The notes beneath the pieces are model-generated. The model did not search any database and was not told the origin of the DNA. It saw only the letters and a program-made list of their open reading frames with translations. DNA of 64,000 nt, from contig JAPPNK010000014.1 of NCBI GenBank assembly GCA_028818695.1, positions 32,237-96,236 of the forward strand, in the 5' to 3' direction. Position numbers and translations under genes: made by a program. This document shows, piece by piece, positions 16,735 to 24,340 of the stretch. How positions within the stretch are numbered: the stretch's first letter is position 1; the number at the start of each line of letters is the position of its first letter. Source of the DNA: Candidatus Poribacteria bacterium. Lineage in GTDB: Bacteria > Poribacteria > WGA-4E > GCA-2687025.

Positions 16735-16812
16735 TGAACGCAGACGTCTTCTGTTGGACTCTGGATTCCCGCTTGCGCGGGAATGACGGTCTGGTTGGCG
16801 ACGCCTTTTCCC
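16735..16812 (+). repeat. dRS3-like dispersed repeat, best-preserved copy
   Basis: The core ATTCCCGCTTGCGCGGGAAT is an 8-bp inverted repeat with a TTGC loop, followed by GACGGTCTGGTTGGCG and GCCTTTTCCCA. The right flank recurs at 27928-27981. The left flank (GAACGCAGAC..CTCTGG) recurs at 30352-30400. A degenerate reverse copy is at 841-871. It lies between the DUF4268-like gene and an oxidoreductase gene on the same strand. Confidence 0.8.
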
Positions 16813-16816
16813 AACA

Positions 16817-17908
16817 TTAGATTGGAGGATCGCCAAAATCGGGGATGGGCAGCCGTTCTCCCTCTCGCAGCGCCGATTGGTGCGCGACCAGCCCCGGCGC
16901 CGCATAACGAACCGCCTCCCAGACATGGATGCGCGGCAGCCGCTCGCGGTTCACCGAATCGACAAACTCATGGACGAGATAGGCATGCGACCCGCCATGC
17001 CCCCCCAGATTTGCCGCCAGCGCTTCCGGCAGCGGCTCATGATGCCGCGGCGCATGAACAGGCTCCGTCCCATGCTTCGTCGCCCAGACAGCTCCCGCCG
17101 CGTTTTGTTCATACGAGCCTTCAGCGCCGTAGATGCCGCTTGCCCGTTCGCAGCCGGGGTATCCGATGCGGCGGTATTCGCAAACTCGCGCGGAAGCGCC
17201 GTTGCTCATCTCAAAGAGCGCGGTTTCGTTGGAAAACTCGTTTTCGTAGATCGTGTCTTTGCGGTACCAGTCGTCGTTCGGATGGCGGTATCCGAGCGCG
17301 GAGACGCTTGTCATATGCGCCTTCATGACGGAGACGATGAAACAGGTCGAATGCGTCGGGTAGCTCATGGGGATGCCGCCCGTTTTGTCGGCGCTCCACT
17401 GCTCGCCCCATCGGTTCTGGTTGACGGCGCGCAGTCCATGGTCAATGTCGTGCATATACTCGGCTTCGGCGTGGACGAACCGCCCGAAGGCTCCTTCTGC
17501 CGCTTTTTGCCGACAGTAAGCCGTTTCGGGGCGAAAGTAGCTCGTTTCGCCGTTCATGTAGATCATGCCTGTTTGTTCGATGGTTTGGACAAGCCGCTCG
17601 CAATCGTCTAAAGTTTGAGCGGCGGGGACGGCGGTATAGACATGTTTTCCGCTCGTTGCCGCTTCGATGGCATGGTCGGCGTGGAGCCATGGCTGCGTCA
17701 TAATAAAGAGCGCGTCCAGATCGGATGCGCATGCTTCCGTCAGGCTGGAATAGGTTTCAGCGATCTCAAACTGCCCCGCCCATCGTTTGAGCCGATCGGC
17801 GCGCAGGTCGCACAACGCGAGACGGCGCACATCCGGATGATGTTTGAAGTTTTGAATAAAGCTGGGACCGAATTGCCCCAGTCCAACAATGCCAACGCTA
17901 ACGCTCAT
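16817..17908 (-). CDS. Gfo/Idh/MocA family oxidoreductase, EKP-less variant
   Basis: 363 residues. The Rossmann fold opens with GIVGLGQFGPS (GxGxxG). The usual EKP lysine motif is replaced by AVPAAQ near residue 95, so the normal catalytic lysine is missing. HDIDHG and a metal-rich C-terminal half (YPTHSTCF, GGHGGSHAYLVHEFVD) follow, as in the dehydratase/glycosidase-like or uncharacterised subgroups. ATG 17908 follows AAAGGAG. The loss of EKP argues for a non-standard reaction rather than simple alcohol oxidation. It is an isolated gene, divergent from the acetyltransferase gene at 18072. Confidence 0.82.
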   Translation of the reverse strand: MSVSVGIVGLGQFGPSFIQNFKHHPDVRRLALCDLRADRLKRWAGQFEIAETYSSLTEACASDLDALFIMTQPWLHADHAIEAATSGKHVYTAVPAAQTLDDCERLVQTIEQTGMIYMNGETSYFRPETAYCRQKAAEGAFGRFVHAEAEYMHDIDHGLRAVNQNRWGEQWSADKTGGIPMSYPTHSTCFIVSVMKAHMTSVSALGYRHPNDDWYRKDTIYENEFSNETALFEMSNGASARVCEYRRIGYPGCERASGIYGAEGSYEQNAAGAVWATKHGTEPVHAPRHHEPLPEALAANLGGHGGSHAYLVHEFVDSVNRERLPRIHVWEAVRYAAPGLVAHQSALREGERLPIPDFGDPPI

Positions 17909-18010
17909 AATCCCGCTCCTTTTGGGTTATTATGAAGCCTTGCGCCGCGCAAGTAAAGCGGAGCTTGACGCGCAAGGAACCGCATGATCTTTCAAATCGG
18001 TTGAGAGGGT

Positions 18011-18039
18011 TTGGATAAGCCGGTAAAACGAAGTACAAT
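18011..18039 (+). promoter_or_regulatory. Promoter for the AAC(3)-like gene
   Basis: TTGGAT (18011-18016), a 17-nt spacer and TACAAT (18034-18039), followed after 18 bp by the binding site GGAG and the ATG at 18072. Each hexamer differs from consensus by one or two bases. Confidence 0.6.
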
Positions 18040-18071
18040 GCGCGGCGGGCATCTTACGGAGATCGTTGAAA

Positions 18072-18890
18072 ATGTCTGAAGGTCAAGTCGTTCGCAAGAC
18101 AAAAACGCCCGCCACAATCGAATCGCTGCGGGCGGATTTTGAGGCGCTCGGCGTCCAAAAGGGAATGGTCTTGCTAGTCCATTCGTCCTTGAGCGCAATG
18201 GGTTGGGTGTGCGGAGGCGCTGTCGCTGTCATCATGGCGCTTCAGGAGGTATTGGGCGAAACGGGAACGCTTGTCATGCCGACCCACTCAACCGACCTCA
18301 GCGATCCAAGTCAATGGGAGAATCCGCCTGTCCCTGAATCGTGGTGGCAAACGATACGCGAGACGATGCCCGCCTACGATCCCGATTTGACCCCAACGCG
18401 TTCCATGGGCAAAATTGCCGAAACGTTCCGAAAGAAAAAAGGCGTTTTCCGCAGCATGCATCCGCAGAGCTCCTTCTGCGCAAGCGGTCCTCAAGCGTCG
18501 TTCATCATAGATCGCCACTCCCTGGCTTATAGTTTGGGTGAGAATTCGCCGCTTGCCAGAATCTACGATTTAAACGGCTTTGTTCTCCTTCTCGGCGTGG
18601 GGCATTCACGCAATACCTCCATCCATCTCGCAGAGTATCGGGCAAACATCCCAACCAAGCGGGTCGTCCAGGAAAGGGCGCCCATCTCACAGGCGGGTTC
18701 AAAGACATGGACAACCTTTGAAGATATTGAGGTGGACGATTCGGATTTAGACCGCATCGGCGAGGATTTTTTGCGTTCCGAGGCGGGAAAAGCGGTTCGG
18801 CGCGGCAAGGTCGGCATCGCAGACTGCCAACTCATACCGCAACCAGCCATGGTCGACTTTGCCGTTGATTGGCTTGAGAAAAACAGATAA
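18072..18890 (+). CDS. AAC(3)-family N-acetyltransferase
   Basis: 272 residues. The family hallmarks are VLLVHSSLSAMGWVCGG near the N-terminus, GTLVMPTHS, RSMHPQSSFCASG and LLLGVGHSRNTSIHLAEY. The group acetylates the 3-amino group of aminoglycosides with acetyl-CoA, but many chromosomal members (YokD-like) act on other amines, and nothing here suggests acquired resistance. ATG 18072 has GGAG 10 nt upstream; an in-frame TTG two codons earlier is a weaker choice. It is followed after 7 nt by the OGG1-type gene, so the two are probably cotranscribed. Confidence 0.85.
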   Translation: MSEGQVVRKTKTPATIESLRADFEALGVQKGMVLLVHSSLSAMGWVCGGAVAVIMALQEVLGETGTLVMPTHSTDLSDPSQWENPPVPESWWQTIRETMPAYDPDLTPTRSMGKIAETFRKKKGVFRSMHPQSSFCASGPQASFIIDRHSLAYSLGENSPLARIYDLNGFVLLLGVGHSRNTSIHLAEYRANIPTKRVVQERAPISQAGSKTWTTFEDIEVDDSDLDRIGEDFLRSEAGKAVRRGKVGIADCQLIPQPAMVDFAVDWLEKNR

Positions 18891-18897
18891 GGAACGC

Positions 18898-19734
18898 ATG
18901 CGAACCTACCCGCTTCAAGGGAGCATCAATCTGAACGCCGTTTTAACAATGGGGCAGACCTTCGCCTGGAAAAAGCGCGGCGAATGGCATGTCGGCTCGA
19001 TCGGCGGACAGGTTGTCCGGGTGAAAACCGAGAACGGCGGCGCAACGCTCATCGCCGACGCCCCGGACGACCGCCCGCGGCGCTACTTTGACGCCGAGAG
19101 GGATATGCAGGCGCTCCGCCGGGAGATCGCCCTCCGCTGTCCGCGCGCCGCAAGAGCCGCCGCGCAGTTTCCGCAGATACGCATGCTTCGGCAGCCGCTG
19201 TGGGAATGCCTTGCCGGCTTCTTGCTCTCGTCGGTCAACAACATCAAGCGCATCGCCCGCATTGTTGAGAATCTGTCCCAAAGTTTAGGCGGGGAGCAAA
19301 CCGTCGGCGGACAAAAAGAGCGCGCCTTCCCCTCCGCCGAAGCGGTCGCCGAAACGTCTATTGAGAGCCTATACGCCCTTGGAACAGGCTTTCGCGCCAG
19401 AGGACTCCAAGCCGCCGCAAGAGCGGCGCGGGACGGCGAGCTGGACGCCGAATCGCTTCGGCGCGCCCCGATGGAGGAGGCGCGTCAAACGCTCATGGGG
19501 CTGCGCGGGGTCGGACCGAAAATTGCGGACTGCGTGTTGCTGTATGCGCTAGACCATGCGCGCGCCTTCCCGCTGGATGTGTGGATGCTGCGGGAAATGC
19601 GGCGGATTTATTTTAAGGGAGAAGAGAGGCCTGCGGCTGAAATACAGGCGTTCGCGCAGGCTCGTTTCGGAGAGTTTGCGGGATACGCGCAGCTGTACCT
19701 ATACCACGCGGCGCGGATGCGTCAACGAGGCTAG
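18898..19734 (+). CDS. ogg: 8-oxoguanine DNA glycosylase, OGG1 type
   Basis: 278 residues. The N-terminal OGG domain is followed by the HhH-GPD fold: WECLAGFLLSSVNNIKRIARIVENL corresponds closely to the OGG1 damage-pocket helix. The hairpin GLRGVGPKIADC holds the catalytic lysine K208, and PLDVW holds the aspartate D227. It excises 8-oxoguanine and cleaves the strand by beta-elimination. OGG1-type enzymes are the eukaryotic form and are uncommon in bacteria, which usually use MutM. ATG 18898 has AAGGA 4 nt upstream. Confidence 0.9.
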   Translation: MRTYPLQGSINLNAVLTMGQTFAWKKRGEWHVGSIGGQVVRVKTENGGATLIADAPDDRPRRYFDAERDMQALRREIALRCPRAARAAAQFPQIRMLRQPLWECLAGFLLSSVNNIKRIARIVENLSQSLGGEQTVGGQKERAFPSAEAVAETSIESLYALGTGFRARGLQAAARAARDGELDAESLRRAPMEEARQTLMGLRGVGPKIADCVLLYALDHARAFPLDVWMLREMRRIYFKGEERPAAEIQAFAQARFGEFAGYAQLYLYHAARMRQRG

Positions 19735-19741
19735 CGGCGCG

Positions 19742-20368
19742 CTATGAAGAGGCCGCTTTCTGGCTCGCTGCGCCCTCTATGCGGCTTTTCTGATTCACCA
19801 TTCGGAAGAAACCGAATTGTACCGCTGCGATCAGCCCCATCCATAGAATCCGATATCCGAGCGCCGAAGAGACCGCCTGTGTGAAGTACTGATACGCGGT
19901 GAAAAGAACATTGAGCGACATCATCCATCCCGCCCAGAAGTAACCGATTCGCGCCGCTTTCATGCCTGCGCGGGACGCCCTTTGCGAGAGCCGGAAGCTG
20001 ACGCCCATCAGAGCCAGAATCGGGACGCTCAACCCAAGCGCGAGGTAGGCGTCTGACGAGGTCGTAAACTTTATGGTCAGCAGAATCGGCATGGAGGCGA
20101 ACGCCGCCAGCAGCAGCGCCGCTGGAAGCAGCGCCGCGCGTATGCCTCCCTCCGCCTCCTTCACAGCGCGTCTGATAAGGTGGCTTGCGAACGTTATGAA
20201 GAGCGCCGCGAATAGAGACCATGTTAGCGTCCCTAACGGCATCGACATTGAAGGCGGCAGATCAACAAAAACGAACGCCAGCAGTCCGAGCAGAGAGACG
20301 GCAATTGCCGCTATAGCGATGATCGGTCCTGTCTTGTGCCATGAAAGGGGCGATGCGTCTTTTTTCAT
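19742..20368 (-). CDS. Membrane protein, third of a tandem paralogous trio
   Basis: 208 residues with about six hydrophobic segments. It resembles the neighbours at 20465-21058 and 21055-21786: each has a conserved pattern of a hydrophobic first helix, an EAxGxIRxAxLP motif (EAEGGIRAALLPA here, EADGYIRPAILPT in the next) and a late helix with SxxxxxTAxQYFxxAxS. ATG 20368 follows AAGGAG by 7 nt. Its C-terminal tail (residues about 194-208) is lost from the neighbour by a homopolymer frameshift. Function unknown. Confidence 0.7.
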   Translation of the reverse strand: MKKDASPLSWHKTGPIIAIAAIAVSLLGLLAFVFVDLPPSMSMPLGTLTWSLFAALFITFASHLIRRAVKEAEGGIRAALLPAALLLAAFASMPILLTIKFTTSSDAYLALGLSVPILALMGVSFRLSQRASRAGMKAARIGYFWAGWMMSLNVLFTAYQYFTQAVSSALGYRILWMGLIAAVQFGFFRMVNQKSRIEGAASQKAASS

Positions 20369-20464
20369 TCCATGTCTCCTTCTGCTGCGCTGCATATAAC
20401 ATACCGCATCTGCGGCAGCTCGGCATGTATTGTCAAGGCGCCGCTTTTTCGCTCGCTGCGCCCT

Positions 20465-21058
20465 CTATGCGTCTTTTTCCATCTTCGTCCCCATCCAGCG
20501 AAAGCCGATGAACGCCGCCAATATCAGCGCTATGCAAAGAAATTCAAACGCAGGCGATACCGCAGGTTTGAAATACTGGCTGGCTGTTAATAGAACGGCA
20601 TACGACATGAATTCCGCAGCCGTAAGAAAATTTCTCCCCGCTGTTGTCATGCCGATGCCGAGCGTTCTTCGGGACAGCCAAAAGTTGACGTAGATCAAAG
20701 GCATCAACAAGCAACCCAACCCTAGCGCAAAGGAAGCGTTTGAAAAGGTTTCAAGATGAATGCAGAGCGATATCAGAACGGAGATAGACCCCAGCAACAT
20801 CATCGCTGTCGGGAGAATCGCCGGGCGTATGTATCCATCCGCCTCCTCAACGACAGACCTAAAAGGGAGAAACGGGACCATTAACATTCCCGTTGCGAAT
20901 AGAGACAACGCTAGAGCTCCCGACAACGTCGAGATAGGAGGCTTCATGTCAACAAACATATTGAGCGTCCACAGCGCTGCATTAACGGCAAGAAATACGA
21001 TTACAGCGATGAGAATTGCGGTCAGTATCCATGACTTGCGCGTTGCGTCTTTATTCAT
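20465..21058 (-). CDS. Membrane protein, second of trio, C-terminal tail frameshifted
   Basis: 197 residues with about six hydrophobic segments, similar throughout to the protein at 19742-20368. The gene starts with an ATGA overlap with the upstream paralogue. It stops early: A5 here (20474-20478, T on the plus strand) replaces A4 in the paralogue, so the frame meets TAG at 20465. Homology in DNA continues about 35 bp past the stop in the other frame. The tail of about 12 residues has therefore been lost recently. Function unknown. Confidence 0.7.
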   Translation of the reverse strand: MNKDATRKSWILTAILIAVIVFLAVNAALWTLNMFVDMKPPISTLSGALALSLFATGMLMVPFLPFRSVVEEADGYIRPAILPTAMMLLGSISVLISLCIHLETFSNASFALGLGCLLMPLIYVNFWLSRRTLGIGMTTAGRNFLTAAEFMSYAVLLTASQYFKPAVSPAFEFLCIALILAAFIGFRWMGTKMEKDA

Positions 21059-21786
21059 TCCGCATGCTCCATTTCTGGCGTTCGCTCTTGCGCCTCCCGA
21101 ATCTGATCCAAGCGATGACGCATCCAGAAATACCCCGCGAGGACCGGCGCATACAAGACGATCTCGAACGCTGTACGCGGAAATGGCATCAACGCCGCGA
21201 TCTCCATATAATCCAGCATGGCGCCGGCCGCTGCGACCAACGGCAAAGCCGCCGCGAACAGATAACCGCCCGCTGTTACTGGCATGCCGCGGCGGAGCGC
21301 GCTTTGGAACTGCCAGAGGCATACGCCGGTCAGAGACAGCAGCGCGGCGGACATTCCAAACGCGAGGTACGTCTGTGAAGCCGTTTGAAACTCAACGGCG
21401 GATTGAATCAGAATGGAGAGCGTTGCAACCAGGACGACCCCCGCCGTAAGAAACGCGGAGAGCCTCTTTCCGCCCGTCTCCTGCGCAATGTACGCAACAT
21501 CAATCTTGATGTACATGATCAACCAGCAGAGAGCGCCGAACGCAACCCAATAAACGCCAAACTTCTCCAACGAATGCGCCGAACCATAAGGCGCATTCTC
21601 AATGGCTAACGCGATGTAGACTCTCCTGGCGCATTCGTCTATTACGGAGGCGATTTTGCCGGATCCCTGCACAATGAACATCAGCCCCAACGCAATCAAG
21701 ATTCCAGGCAGTGGAGACCTATAGACTTTTATTTTGGCGCCTCCTCTCGTGATACGCGCAAACGGAGCTGCTTGAAGCCGTTTCAA
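21055..21786 (-). CDS. Membrane protein, first of tandem trio, start uncertain
   Basis: 243 residues from the TTG at 21786, with about six hydrophobic segments and a charged tail (RHRLDQIREAQERTPEMEHAE). That TTG has no binding site. A strong AGGAGG (21740-21745) instead lies 7 nt before an in-frame ATA (21730-21732), which would give 225 residues and place the first helix close to the N-terminus. No in-frame ATG precedes the first membrane helix. It overlaps the next gene by ATGA, so the trio is one transcription unit with translational coupling. Function unknown. Confidence 0.65.
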   Translation of the reverse strand: MKRLQAAPFARITRGGAKIKVYRSPLPGILIALGLMFIVQGSGKIASVIDECARRVYIALAIENAPYGSAHSLEKFGVYWVAFGALCWLIMYIKIDVAYIAQETGGKRLSAFLTAGVVLVATLSILIQSAVEFQTASQTYLAFGMSAALLSLTGVCLWQFQSALRRGMPVTAGGYLFAAALPLVAAAGAMLDYMEIAALMPFPRTAFEIVLYAPVLAGYFWMRHRLDQIREAQERTPEMEHAE

Positions 21787-21844
21787 CCCATTCTACATCA
21801 TTTCACTTGCCCATGCATTCTTGCGCGGGAAGGGCGGCGGGGCT

Positions 21845-23122
21845 TCACTCCCGAATATGCCCGTCCCCCAGCGCGATGAACTTATAGATTGTCAGCTCCT
21901 CAAGCCCCATGGGTCCGCGCGCGTGCAGCTTCTGCGTGCTGATCCCGATCTCGGCGCCCAAGCCGTACTCATACCCGTCCGCGAACCGCGTCGAGGCGTT
22001 CACAAACACCGACGACGAATCGACCCCCTGCGTGAACCGCCGAGCGCTCTCCTCGTCCCGCGTCACAATCGCGTCGGAATGGTGCGAGCCGTACGTCTCG
22101 ATATGCTCAACCGCTTCCTCCAGCGAGTCGACGACCCGTATCGACAAAATCAGATCATGGTATTCCGTCCGCCAGTCCTCTTCCGACGCGGGCTTCATCC
22201 CCGATACGATCTGGCGCGAGCGTTCGCAGCCGCGCAGCTCAACGCCGGCCGCCGCCATCTTCTCGCACACCGACGGCAAAAACGCTTCCGCAATCGACGC
22301 ATGCGCCAGAAGAGTCTCCATCGCGTTGCAGACGGACGGGCGCTGTACCTTTGCGTTCAGAGAGATCGTCTCCGCCATCTGCAGGTCTGCCGTTTCGTCC
22401 ACATAGGTGTGGCAGATGCCGTCCTCGTGCTTAATGACCGGTATCGTGGAGTTCTCCGCGACATGCCGTATCAGCCCTTTTCCGCCGCGCGGGATGATGA
22501 CGTCAATGAGCGCGTCCTGCTTCAACATCACATTCACCGCCTCTCGGTCGGTTGTGTTGATGAACTGGACAATCTCTTTGGAGAGGCCCGTCTGTTCGAC
22601 GGCGTTTTGGAGCAGCTCGGCGATGGCGGCGTTGGAATGAATCGCCTCAGATCCGCCGCGCAGGACGACCGCGTTGCCCGACTTGAAGCATAAGCCCGCC
22701 GCGTCCGCCGTCACATTTGGGCGCGATTCATAGATGATGCCGATGACGCCGAGCGGAATGCGCTCTTTTTCGACGACAAGGCCGTTCGGGCGCGTTTGCC
22801 GATCATACCGCCGTCCGACAGGGTCGGGCAGGTCGGCGACCTGACGCAAGCCGTCCGCCATCGCGTCAATGCGCGCGTCGGTTAGTTCCAGCCTGTCCAG
22901 CAGCGAGGAGGAGAGTCCGTTTTCGCGCCCCGCCTCCAGATCCTTTTTATTTTGAACCGCCAAAAATGCGCGGTTTTCAAGGATGAGCGCCGCCATCCGT
23001 TTCAGCGCCTCGTTCTTCTGCTCGGTTGACGCTACAGCGATCTGCCGCGCCGCCTCTTTCGCCATGCGCATCTGCCGAATCGCCTTCTGCGCGAGTTCGC
23101 TTCCGTTGCCGCTGTCCGTCAT
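21845..23122 (-). CDS. proA: Gamma-glutamyl phosphate reductase
   Basis: 425 residues, normal length for the aldehyde-dehydrogenase-fold reductase that converts gamma-glutamyl phosphate to glutamate semialdehyde with NADPH in proline synthesis. GVIGIIYESRPNVTADAAGLCFKSGNA is the characteristic N-terminal segment, VQRPSVCNAMETLL contains the catalytic cysteine, and the C-terminus ends GPMGLEELTIYKFIALGDG. ATG 23122 follows AAAGGAG. It lies 42 bp after proB and is the last gene of the rplU-rpmA-obg-proB-proA unit. Confidence 0.96.
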   Translation of the reverse strand: MTDSGNGSELAQKAIRQMRMAKEAARQIAVASTEQKNEALKRMAALILENRAFLAVQNKKDLEAGRENGLSSSLLDRLELTDARIDAMADGLRQVADLPDPVGRRYDRQTRPNGLVVEKERIPLGVIGIIYESRPNVTADAAGLCFKSGNAVVLRGGSEAIHSNAAIAELLQNAVEQTGLSKEIVQFINTTDREAVNVMLKQDALIDVIIPRGGKGLIRHVAENSTIPVIKHEDGICHTYVDETADLQMAETISLNAKVQRPSVCNAMETLLAHASIAEAFLPSVCEKMAAAGVELRGCERSRQIVSGMKPASEEDWRTEYHDLILSIRVVDSLEEAVEHIETYGSHHSDAIVTRDEESARRFTQGVDSSSVFVNASTRFADGYEYGLGAEIGISTQKLHARGPMGLEELTIYKFIALGDGHIRE

Positions 23123-23164
23123 TCCGCTCTCCTTTCGCTATTTCGTTTCATCCGCCGCCAGCTG

Positions 23165-24340
23165 CTAGCCGTTCTCCACTAACACAAGATTGTCTCGATG
23201 GATCGCCTCGTCCGCGTAATGGTACCCAAGCGTCTGCATAATCTCATTCGCGCGCATTCCCAGTATTTTGTTGATTTCCTCCGCGCCGTAATTGACCAGC
23301 CCGCGCGCGAATTCGACGCCGTCCAGCCCGACGCACCGCACAAGATCGCCCGTTTGAAATTCCCCGGTCGCGCTTCGAACGCCTGCCGGCAGCAGGCTCG
23401 CGCTGCGCTCCACAACCGCCTTCCGCGCGCCCTCGTCCGCCACAAGAACCCCTTTTGCGTCCAGCGCATGCGAGATCCAACGCTTCTTGCCCGTTTTGCG
23501 CTCCCCTTTCGGAATAAAGAAGGTGCCGACATCCTTACCGTCCAGTATGTCGATCGCCGAGTTGCGCCGTCCGCCATGGGCAAGCGCGGTCGGTATGCCG
23601 GAGGAGCCGGCGGTCTGCGCCGCTTTCAGTTTTGTTAAAAGACGCCCCGTGCCGAGCTGCGTTCCGTATCCGCCGGGCGATTCATCCGCCATACGCATCG
23701 TCTCCGCATCGATCTCATGGATGATCGGAATGCGCTCGGCGTCCGGGCGGCGGCGCGGGTCGGCTGTGAAGACGCCGTCCGTGTCGCTCAACAAAATGAG
23801 CAGGTCGGCGCCGACCGCGACAGCTGTATGGGCGGAGAGGGTGTCGTTGTCGCCGACGCGAATCTCTTCGGTGGCGACCGCGTCGTTTTCGTTTAAAATC
23901 GGAACGGCTCCGAAGTTGAAGAGCGCGTTGAGCGCGTTGGCGAAGTTCACATACCGGCGCCGGTTCTGGAGGTCGTCCGTTGTGAGAAGCGCCTGCGCGG
24001 CGGGCAGCCCGTAGGGGCGCAGCGCCTCTTCATACATTTTCATGAGCAGGCTCTGTCCGACGCTCGCCGCCGCCTGCAGCTCGCTGATTTTGGAGGGGCG
24101 TTTTTTGAGCCTAAGACGCCCCATCCCGGCGCCGATCGCGCCTGACGTTACAAGTATCGTCTGAATGCCGCGCCGGCGCATCTCGGCGATCTGCTCTGCG
24201 ACCCATTCGATGCGCGTTTTGTTGAGCGTCCGCGTGTTTGCGGTCAGCGCGCTCGTTCCGATTTTAACGACGACCCGCCGCGCGTCTTTCAGCCAAAAAC
24301 TCCGCAATGGAACCTGGCTGCCGTTCGTTTGAGAAGACAA
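23165..24340 (-). CDS. proB: Glutamate 5-kinase with PUA domain
   Basis: 391 residues. An amino-acid kinase domain (about 20-275: VVVKIGTSAL, SGAIGAGMGRL, NENDAV, GDNDTLSA, GTGRLLTKLKAA) is followed by a C-terminal PUA domain. It phosphorylates glutamate in the first step of proline synthesis and is normally inhibited by proline. The start is TTG at 24340 with GGAGG 8 nt upstream, which makes proB overlap obg by 77 bp; a later TTG (PLRSF) is possible. Together with proA it completes the pathway to glutamate semialdehyde. Confidence 0.94.
   Translation of the reverse strand: MSSQTNGSQVPLRSFWLKDARRVVVKIGTSALTANTRTLNKTRIEWVAEQIAEMRRRGIQTILVTSGAIGAGMGRLRLKKRPSKISELQAAASVGQSLLMKMYEEALRPYGLPAAQALLTTDDLQNRRRYVNFANALNALFNFGAVPILNENDAVATEEIRVGDNDTLSAHTAVAVGADLLILLSDTDGVFTADPRRRPDAERIPIIHEIDAETMRMADESPGGYGTQLGTGRLLTKLKAAQTAGSSGIPTALAHGGRRNSAIDILDGKDVGTFFIPKGERKTGKKRWISHALDAKGVLVADEGARKAVVERSASLLPAGVRSATGEFQTGDLVRCVGLDGVEFARGLVNYGAEEINKILGMRANEIMQTLGYHYADEAIHRDNLVLVENG

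Noticed and set aside
18072..18890. Acquired aminoglycoside-resistance gene
   Set aside because: No mobile element or cassette structure surrounds it, and many chromosomal members of this family have other substrates.
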